Assembly: GCF_003201105.1 (NCBI RefSeq)
Contig: NZ_QICJ01000011.1
Coordinates: 124,001 to 188,000, forward strand
Origin: Dyella sp. AtDHG13
Lineage (GTDB): Bacteria; Pseudomonadota; Gammaproteobacteria; Xanthomonadales; Rhodanobacteraceae
Direction: 5' to 3'
DNA length: 64,000 nucleotides
Shown here piece after piece: positions 58,619 to 64,000 of this stretch; position 1 is the first letter of the stretch, and each line of letters begins with the position of its first letter. Position numbers and translations under genes: made by a program. The notes under the pieces were generated by a model. The model did not search any database and was not told the DNA's origin. It worked only from the letters and a program-made list of their open reading frames with translations.

Positions 58619-59310
58619 CCATCCGCCGTCAGCGACGCATTCAATCGCTCCGCAGCCGCATTGCAGGCCCGCAGGACGCCTACGAAAGATGCCGCGCGTA
58701 CCCATGCCCTAACCGCACCACGGCCGACAAGGGAGAGGGTCTCAACGGCCTATACTGCCGACAGCACATCGAGTTCTACCGGCGACATGGCAGCTATCTG
58801 AAACAGAGCTACGCAGCGGCCGAGCTAAGACCGTTCCGTCTCCAGGCATTGCAATGGTTAGAGGGCAATCAAAACGATCCCGCAGTACGCCAAGCAGCCA
58901 CAGCTGTCGACCGCCTCTACCGATCCTCAGGAGCGCCTGTCGAGGCATTTAGGCTGGCTGGCAAGAAGCCGAAGGAGCGCGCCAGGGCGGTATGGGCTCG
59001 TCTTCGACACAAGGGCATCGCCCCGACGACAGTTCTAGCGACTTGGTTAGCGGTGGACCTATGCATCAGGAACGACTTGCAACCAGATCGGCACGATGAG
59101 TACAGGCTCGTCCAAGCAGGGAAGCTGATTCATCGGCTGGCCGGTGGCAGTCATCGTCGCTGGGAGCTTGAGCGCGCCGACGGAAGTACTGAGGTAAGGG
59201 AACTGCACAAGCATCCCGTGAGCAGGGGTCGCGTGCTGCGACTGCTAGGTGAAGACTTGGCGCAGTGCTGCGTTGACGTTCGGATACCGGAACCAGGCCA
59301 AACGGCGTAA
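58612..59310 (+). CDS. Unknown island protein with a Cys/His cluster
   Basis: A 232-residue protein that I do not recognise. Near its N-terminus it has C27, C32, C49 and H52 in CRAYPCPN and GLYCRQHIEFYRR, which could bind a metal like a small zinc ribbon. The rest is charged and helical (KKPKERARAVWARLRHKGIA), followed by a basic segment AGGSHRRWELERADGSTEVR. No signal peptide or membrane helix is seen. It is the first gene beyond the break in the receptor, has less GC-biased codons than its left neighbours, and is followed 29 bases later by a small membrane-protein gene. A DNA- or RNA-binding role is possible but unproven. Confidence 0.6.
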   Translation: MDAIRRQRRIQSLRSRIAGPQDAYERCRAYPCPNRTTADKGEGLNGLYCRQHIEFYRRHGSYLKQSYAAAELRPFRLQALQWLEGNQNDPAVRQAATAVDRLYRSSGAPVEAFRLAGKKPKERARAVWARLRHKGIAPTTVLATWLAVDLCIRNDLQPDRHDEYRLVQAGKLIHRLAGGSHRRWELERADGSTEVRELHKHPVSRGRVLRLLGEDLAQCCVDVRIPEPGQTA

Positions 59311-59339
59311 CCTCCTGCCATCCCACCAGAGGCTTGCCG

Positions 59340-59480
59340 ATGTTTACCCAAACTCGACGGTTCCTCCTCCAAGCTGATCGTTACCAGCTTACGGCGCTAA
59401 CCATCGTCGCATCGACCGGAGTGGCTGGCCTCGTTGCGGTCTTCTACACGGCGGCCAAAGCCCTAAGCGCGCAGCCATAG
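59340..59480 (+). CDS. Small predicted membrane protein (46 aa)
   Basis: A short open frame starting MFTQTRRFLLQADRYQLTAL with one hydrophobic helix (LTIVASTGVAGLVAVFYTAA) and ending AKALSAQP. A GAGG lies seven bases before the ATG. It begins 29 bases after the 232-residue island gene, so the two may form an operon. No family is recognised. Confidence 0.45.
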   Translation: MFTQTRRFLLQADRYQLTALTIVASTGVAGLVAVFYTAAKALSAQP

Positions 59481-59589
59481 CGCCACGCCGGGTGATCTGA
59501 CGCCCCCCCAAAGAGGGCCAGCCGATGGCACGGGTGCGTCCCGATAGCGTCGGCAGCCCACGACAGAGTGCACTAGCCCTTGCACACTT

Positions 59590-59613
59590 GGCCCCGAATC
59601 TGGGGCCTTTTCT
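59590..59613 (+). terminator. Probable terminator in the island
   Basis: A GGCCCC/GGGGCC stem with a 6-base loop is followed by TTTTCTTT on the plus strand. It lies after the two small plus-strand island genes. Confidence 0.65.
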
Positions 59614-59698
59614 TTCCAAACGGGCGTCGCGATAAGGAAAGCGAAAGGTTCCCGGCGAACCATTCCCGTCAACGACAGAGAGAGAGCGCGGGTGCTTC

Positions 59699-59944
59699 GT
59701 GAGCCTCACTAGAGACGAGCTGTCAGAGACATTCAATCAGCTAGAAGCCGAGCTGACGAGACTGGAGGCAGAGGGGCAGCCAGAAGAGGCCCTATGGGAG
59801 GCCTTCGAGCGGCTAGTCCATCGACCCTCCATAGCGATCGATCAACGAGACCGCATCTGGTGGTGGGAACAGGTCTACTCCACGATGGAGAGGCACGGCC
59901 TGACCGAACTGAGCAGAGGGAGAATCTCGCGGGAGTTCCCCTGA
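59699..59944 (+). CDS. Small unknown acidic protein (81 aa)
   Basis: An 81-residue acidic product starting at GTG 59699 (MSLTRDELSETFNQLEAELT), with an amphipathic N-terminal helix rich in Glu and Leu and a Trp-rich centre (DRIWWWEQVY). No known family. It ends about 40 bases before the IS256 element. Codon use is mixed, and the start codon is not certain. Confidence 0.45.
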   Translation: MSLTRDELSETFNQLEAELTRLEAEGQPEEALWEAFERLVHRPSIAIDQRDRIWWWEQVYSTMERHGLTELSRGRISREFP

Positions 59945-59981
59945 CCGTGCCGGGTGATGTCTGCTCCCAACCCAAATCAGA

Positions 59982-61301
59982 GCGTGCGCACTTCTTTGTG
60001 TAAACGGGAATTTCTTTAAAGCTGAGGGACGCGGCCCTCGAACTGGATGGTAAAGCGATTGAGGGCAGCCTTCCAGTCACGAACCGGAAGCGACCAGCGC
60101 TTGCTGATGTTGCGTAGGCCAAGGTACAGAAGCTTGATCAACGACTCGTCGGTTGGAAAGGAACCGCGATACTTGGTGAGCTTCCGCAGACTCATGTTCA
60201 CCGACTCAATGGCATTGGTCGTGTAGATGACCTTTCGGATCTCTGGTGGGTAATCGAAAAAGGGGATTACGTTCACCCAGTTGCGCCGCCAGGATTGACC
60301 GATAGGCGGGTACTCCTTATCCCAGCGCGCTTCGAACTCCGCCAAGTTTTGCTCAGCCTCGTCAGCTGTCGCGCTGCTGTATATGCGCTTGAGGTCCGCA
60401 GCCACTTCTGGACGCCGCTTCCACGAAACGTAGTTAAGGCTGTTCCGGACCATGTGGACGATGCAGAGCTGCACTGTCGTTCGAGGAAACACCGCCTCAA
60501 TCGCTTCTGGGAAACCCTTCAGTCCGTCGACGCAGGCAACAAAGATGTCCTGCACGCCACGGTTCCGCAGCTCCGTTATTACCTGTAGCCAGAACTTCGC
60601 TCCTTCGGTCTGCGCCAGCCAGAGGCCGAGGACCTCCTTCTCGCCGCTCATGGTGATGCCTATCGCCATGTAGACCGCCTTTACTCGCACAGTGCCTTCA
60701 CGCACCTTTACGTGTATGCAATCGAGGTAGACGACCGGGTATACGGCGTCTAGCGGCCTGCTCTGCCAAGCCTTCACCTCCTCTACGACGGCGTCGGTAA
60801 CCGAGGAGATCAGGCTCGTCGAGACCTCCGTGTCGTACATCTCCTCAAGGTGCGCCTGAATGTCTCTAACCGACATGCCACGAGCGTAGAGGGACATGAT
60901 CTTGTCATCGAAGCCACTCCAGCGTCGCTGGTGCTTCGGGATCAACTTTGGTTCAAAGGTTCCGTTGCGGTCCCGTGGGATATCAATCGGGAGATCGCCG
61001 AATCCCGCCTTGAGCGTCTTCCGGCTTCGGCCATTACGGGTGTTGCCCGTTGCATTGGCTACTGGCTCATGCCGCTCATGGCCCAAGTGCTCGGTCATTT
61101 CCGCATCTAAGGCCTTCTCAACCATTAGCTTGGTCAATTGCTTTAACAGGCCATTCTCACCGACCAGGTCTTCGGGCGTCTTGTAGTTAGCCAGCAAGCT
61201 GGTGAGCAACTCGCTGGATACGTCTTGTTTGCGTGAACTCATGGTGTCTCCGGATGGCAGTTTCTTGCCAGTTGTCCGCTTACACAAAAACTAGGACACG
61301 C
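59982..61301 (-). mobile_element. IS256-family insertion sequence
   Basis: A 1.32-kb unit with a single transposase gene between 26-base terminal inverted repeats at 59982-60007 and 61276-61301 (19 of 26 matches, best part TTTGTGTAAxCGG). The size and content are typical of the IS256 family. I see no clear 8-9 bp target duplication in the flanks, so the boundaries may be off by a few bases or the flanks may have been rearranged. Confidence 0.85.
60016..61242 (-). CDS. IS256-family transposase
   Basis: A 408-residue DDE transposase. It begins MSSRKQDVSSELLTSLLANY. The catalytic triad is D174 (VVYLDCIHVKV), D239 (ACVDGLKGF) and E346 (TTNAIESVN). The FPRTTVQLCIVHMVRNSLNY and WKAALNRFTIQFEGR segments are characteristic of the IS256/MULE-type group. 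The start at 61242 removes 15 residues that lack similarity. The gene is intact, so the element may be active. Confidence 0.95.
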   Translation of the reverse strand: MSSRKQDVSSELLTSLLANYKTPEDLVGENGLLKQLTKLMVEKALDAEMTEHLGHERHEPVANATGNTRNGRSRKTLKAGFGDLPIDIPRDRNGTFEPKLIPKHQRRWSGFDDKIMSLYARGMSVRDIQAHLEEMYDTEVSTSLISSVTDAVVEEVKAWQSRPLDAVYPVVYLDCIHVKVREGTVRVKAVYMAIGITMSGEKEVLGLWLAQTEGAKFWLQVITELRNRGVQDIFVACVDGLKGFPEAIEAVFPRTTVQLCIVHMVRNSLNYVSWKRRPEVAADLKRIYSSATADEAEQNLAEFEARWDKEYPPIGQSWRRNWVNVIPFFDYPPEIRKVIYTTNAIESVNMSLRKLTKYRGSFPTDESLIKLLYLGLRNISKRWSLPVRDWKAALNRFTIQFEGRVPQL

Positions 61302-61369
61302 CTCAGTCTTGCCTGCGCTCCGTGTCCCGACATGAGCCGCCGCCGCGCCTCCACGCCATGCGGCGGCCG

Positions 61370-62944
61370 CTACACGGGAAGCGTCAGCGTTGCAAGGACG
61401 TTCGACAAGATTGTCAGATTGGTCCGCTTGCCGTAGCGGCCCGTGGTGATGTTGTCGTTCTCATGACCGAGGATTTCTGCAATCTGGTAGTCCGGGGTTC
61501 CCAATTCCTTGAGCCTCGTCGCTACGGTCCCGCGAAAACTCTGAACCTGCTTCTTGGGGTCATTTACGCCAGCGTTCCGAAGCCAGCGGTTTAGCTGTTT
61601 GGACAAAAGGTCGGTATTGCTGCGCGTCTCGTCTTCTGTGTAACGCATGCGCTCCGGAAATAGGAAGTCCTCCTTCACGGACTCGACGAACTCGATGAGG
61701 CCGAGTTCAATCAGCCGCGGATGGATGGGAACCTGGCGAACCCCTCCGTCGGTCTTGATGTTCTTCCTGTCCTTCTGCTCGGTTTCTCTGTTGAAGTCGA
61801 AAACCCACACGCCCTGAACTTGCCGCACGTCAATCGTGCGCAACTGGGCCGCTTCGCCCAAGCGACAGCCGGTGTAGGCCAGGATGCGAGGTATCCAATG
61901 GCCGTACGGCTCCCGTGCCTTGAGGGCAACGTGGTCAAACAGCGCCTTGATGTCCGCATCATCCAAGGCTTTACGTGCATCTTGAGCACGGCCCTCCTCA
62001 ACGTTGCGAAGAATGCTTGCTGGACTCTGTGCAATGTGATCGTGTTCAACGGCCCAAGCGAACAAAGTCCGCACGTGCTGGTAGTACTTGTTCACACTCC
62101 TGGGCTCCAGCCGCGCCACGGAGTCGTCGTCAGCAGTTCGGGCCAAGACCTCAGCGGGAGTCAGACCTGGATAGAGCTTGGACATGTTTGCCGGAAGCTT
62201 GGCGACGTCGAGCCCAAGCCTTCGCACATCTTCTTTGGTCACGTCACCGATGGGCTTGTTGCCCAGTAGCTCTGCTACAACTGAGAAGATCTTCAGGCCT
62301 TGCTCGGCCGTTCGAGCGGTCCACTTGCCGCGACTAACGCGCTCTTCGTGGTACATCGCGGAGATCTCGGACACCGTAGCGGTCACCTGCGGGGGCTCTG
62401 AGGGCGCGAGTGCGCTAACTGAGGCCAGGTCCATCGGCCGCGACAGCGGCTCTCCAGATATCGCCTTGATCTCCGCAGCCGCTGTACTCAACTGCACTTC
62501 TATCAAGCGTCGCGCGAGTTTTCGATGGAAGCGTTCGTCTGCCTGGGGCGCCATAGCCCGCGCATGGGGTAACGCGGACGACACATCGGCCACCGACAGC
62601 GCGTAGGACAGCTCGTGGCATCGCTCGTTGAGCTGGGAGGAGTAAATCTCCAGCCCACCGGGTGTCCAGTTCAGAGCGAGACGCTCTTCGATCTCTTCAA
62701 AGGAAACTGCGAGGTAGTCCCTCGTTAGCCGTTCCAACTCTTGCTGTGTCATCCGTACACCACGCCTGCGCACGTGATCCAACAGGATGCCAACGTGCGA
62801 TTCCCACAACGACAGACGACGGGCAGCCTCTCGGGCGTCCGTGGTCCGCAAACTCTTGGTGATCTCTACTCGCCCAAGGAGGCCTTGGAGGCGGCCCGGC
62901 ACGATTATGCGAGAGGTAAAGACCTTCCCTCGGATTTGTAGCAT
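61370..62944 (-). CDS. Site-specific tyrosine recombinase (phage/island integrase) with DUF6538-like N-terminus
   Basis: A 524-residue integrase, start ATG 62944. The N-terminus (LQIRGKVFTSRIIVPGRLQG, then REAARRLSLWES) resembles the DUF6538 domain. A SAM-like core-binding domain lies at about 190-310 (EISAMYHEERVSRGKWTART). The catalytic domain has R361 (YTGCRLGEAAQ), K397 (NIKTDGG), R471, H494 (ILGHENDN) and Y504 (TTGRYGK). The usual H-x-x-R is Q468-S-F-R471, so the first histidine is replaced by Gln. It probably moved the island that disrupts the receptor gene; att sites are not identified. Confidence 0.92.
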   Translation of the reverse strand: MLQIRGKVFTSRIIVPGRLQGLLGRVEITKSLRTTDAREAARRLSLWESHVGILLDHVRRRGVRMTQQELERLTRDYLAVSFEEIEERLALNWTPGGLEIYSSQLNERCHELSYALSVADVSSALPHARAMAPQADERFHRKLARRLIEVQLSTAAAEIKAISGEPLSRPMDLASVSALAPSEPPQVTATVSEISAMYHEERVSRGKWTARTAEQGLKIFSVVAELLGNKPIGDVTKEDVRRLGLDVAKLPANMSKLYPGLTPAEVLARTADDDSVARLEPRSVNKYYQHVRTLFAWAVEHDHIAQSPASILRNVEEGRAQDARKALDDADIKALFDHVALKAREPYGHWIPRILAYTGCRLGEAAQLRTIDVRQVQGVWVFDFNRETEQKDRKNIKTDGGVRQVPIHPRLIELGLIEFVESVKEDFLFPERMRYTEDETRSNTDLLSKQLNRWLRNAGVNDPKKQVQSFRGTVATRLKELGTPDYQIAEILGHENDNITTGRYGKRTNLTILSNVLATLTLPV

Positions 62945-63434
62945 GTCCTGTAGCACTCGCTGTAGCACTGCGGCCAAAGGGTGCGGAAATGCTGGGAAGG
63001 CTTGGTGCCCCAAGGACTTGGGAACACATGGTGGCTATGGGTGCTCTCGAATAGGTGCCTACAAACCCCGAAATCAAGCCATTTGTTGACCGACCGTTAG
63101 TTAGGATGCCCCCAAAGTTGCCCCCAGAGGTAAAACCCTGGCCTCCTCTGCACCGGCCTCGGCGGCGCGCAGAACGCGACCAGCCACTGACCACAACTCC
63201 GTTTCTTTAGGCTGAAACGCGTTGAGCTGGCCAACTCATATTAGGCCAGCTGACCACCCGAGGTTCAGAGGTACCCAGCCGTGGTACAGGATGAATAAAT
63301 CGTGTTCACGCCGAAGCAATGGATCTATATCCGAGTAATCTGCCCGCAGGCTTGCTGCCATGGTCGAATTTGCACCCATCGGCCGTCGCACAGAGGACTT
63401 TAGTAATCATACACTTACGGGAAGCGCGCTGAGC
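62945..63434. other. Gene-free stretch upstream of the integrase
   Basis: A 490-base stretch without a supportable gene, except for a possible 25-codon extension of the next gene from ATG 63360. It holds a direct repeat (TGCCCCCAAA and TGCCCCCAGA at about 63107-63126) and an 8-bp stem (AGCTGGCC/GGCCAGCT at 63225-63251). It could contain integrase arm or core sites. This is untested. Confidence 0.4.
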
Positions 63435-64000
63435 ATGACATCCAAATTTGCCGATGGCACCAGCGCATCACAGCAGCACAGCGGCTGGACTCGACAGCTT
63501 GAAGAGGCTTCCGACTCGATTGGAGACGAGCGCGCGCCCCAGGCGTCTAGCCGCTATCTTGCCGCTGTCGACCGGCTATACGGCGAGCTCCACCTCTGGT
63601 GTCTCGGGGACAGTCAGGGAATGCAATGCGCCAACATCGCCGCGCTTGCATTGGACTCGTCCCAGCAGCAAAGCGCTAAAACGCAGCTGGTCGCCCTGTA
63701 TCGATCAATCCGCGAGAAAGATTCACCTGACGGGGAAGAGTGCGATAACGTCGCAGAGGCATGGATTCATGCCGTTAAGGCGCGTAAAGCCATTCTTGAC
63801 GGCGATGCGAGTACCGTCAAAACCCATGTCGATGAGGCTTTCGATCTACTCTCAGCTAGTCTGGCCAGCGGACGAAAGCGGGAGCGCAAGTTCAATAGGG
63901 ACAAGGCGCGACGAGAATGCGTGAAGGATTTCGCTGAGCTCGTATTAAAGCGGCGGCCCCCTCGCGGCTGGGCCGACCCCAGCCAGGTCGCTAAAGCTTT
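63435..64000 (+). CDS. Unknown island protein (partial, 3' end off window)
   Basis: An open frame of about 188 codons without a stop runs to the window edge. From ATG 63435 it reads MTSKFADGTSASQQHSGWTR and continues as a mostly helical, polar protein with ASSRYLAAVDRLYGELHLWC, EAWIHAVKARKAILDGDAST and a basic segment ASGRKRERKFNRDKARRE. An in-frame ATG at 63360 is the alternative start. No family is recognised. A 158-residue frame overlapping it on the same strand (63448-63924) looks like a shadow. It is cargo of the island next to the integrase. Confidence 0.5.
   Translation, partial: MTSKFADGTSASQQHSGWTRQLEEASDSIGDERAPQASSRYLAAVDRLYGELHLWCLGDSQGMQCANIAALALDSSQQQSAKTQLVALYRSIREKDSPDGEECDNVAEAWIHAVKARKAILDGDASTVKTHVDEAFDLLSASLASGRKRERKFNRDKARRECVKDFAELVLKRRPPRGWADPSQVAKA

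Noticed and set aside
58600-63434. A tRNA gene serving as the island attachment site
   Set aside because: I could find no cloverleaf or tRNA 3' end near the left junction or upstream of the integrase.
63448-63924. A 158-codon plus-strand frame as a gene
   Set aside because: It overlaps a longer frame that is open to the window edge and has more protein-like composition. The 158-codon product is Ser/Arg/Pro-rich noise.

Overview
The window comes from a high-GC gammaproteobacterium, most likely an order Xanthomonadales (Lysobacterales) member of the Rhodanobacteraceae type (Dyella, Luteibacter or Rhodanobacter-like). This is inferred from the atpIBEFHAGDC-glmU order, the large FecA-like and Oar-like TonB-dependent receptors (TBDRs), and a xylan utilisation locus organised as in Xanthomonas. 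No species can be fixed from the sequence alone.

Region 1 (1-9.45 kb, minus strand): a complete F1Fo ATP synthase operon (atpI, B, E, F, H, A, G, D, C), followed by an unusual lipoprotein with a TonB C-terminal domain and the 5' part of glmU, which runs off the left edge. Five of the spacers between atp genes carry small palindromic repeats. Region 2 (9.4-10.4 kb): a phasin-like gene with a clear terminator, and queD.

Region 3 (10.4-42.1 kb): a large glucuronoxylan/pentose/hexuronate utilisation island. It holds an outer-membrane TBDR operon (TBDR, GPH symporter, GH43, aldose epimerase). Divergent from it lie an ExuT-like transporter, a GH10 xylanase and uxaC. A tightly packed eight-gene operon follows (agu67A GH67, SGNH acetylesterase, mannonate dehydratase, GH43, GH3, kdgK, uxuB, GH35), then a divergent LacI-family regulator, a xylose MFS transporter (xylE), xylA and xylB. 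The genes fit one flow: xylan is cut outside by GH10, fragments enter through the TBDR, are deacetylated and stripped of glucuronate and side chains, and are hydrolysed to xylose and glucuronate. Xylose goes through XylA/XylB; glucuronate goes through UxaC, UxuB, mannonate dehydratase and KdgK. The final KDPG aldolase is not in the window. Four LacI-type palindromes related to TGGTAGCGCTAACA sit at the promoters, one of them an exact copy upstream of xylB. A 1.4 kb gene-free repeat nest (20958-22339) lies between the two halves.

Region 4 (42.3-49.2 kb): an amidohydrolase and a LysR regulator, divergent from a DUF1611/DgcN protein, a beta-lactamase-fold serine hydrolase and a D-threonine-aldolase-like PLP enzyme. 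I read this as a candidate D-amino-acid or D-peptide catabolic cluster. Region 5 (49.2-57.7 kb): a TPR-sulfotransferase, an Oar-type TBDR, an M61 peptidase and an E. coli-type XylR regulator.

Region 6 (57.7-64 kb): the C-terminal remnant of a third TBDR is cut at about 58.61 kb and replaced by mobile DNA. This DNA holds unknown small genes, an IS256-family element and a tyrosine recombinase with a substituted catalytic histidine. A further unknown gene runs off the right edge. Codon usage and GC drop visibly here.
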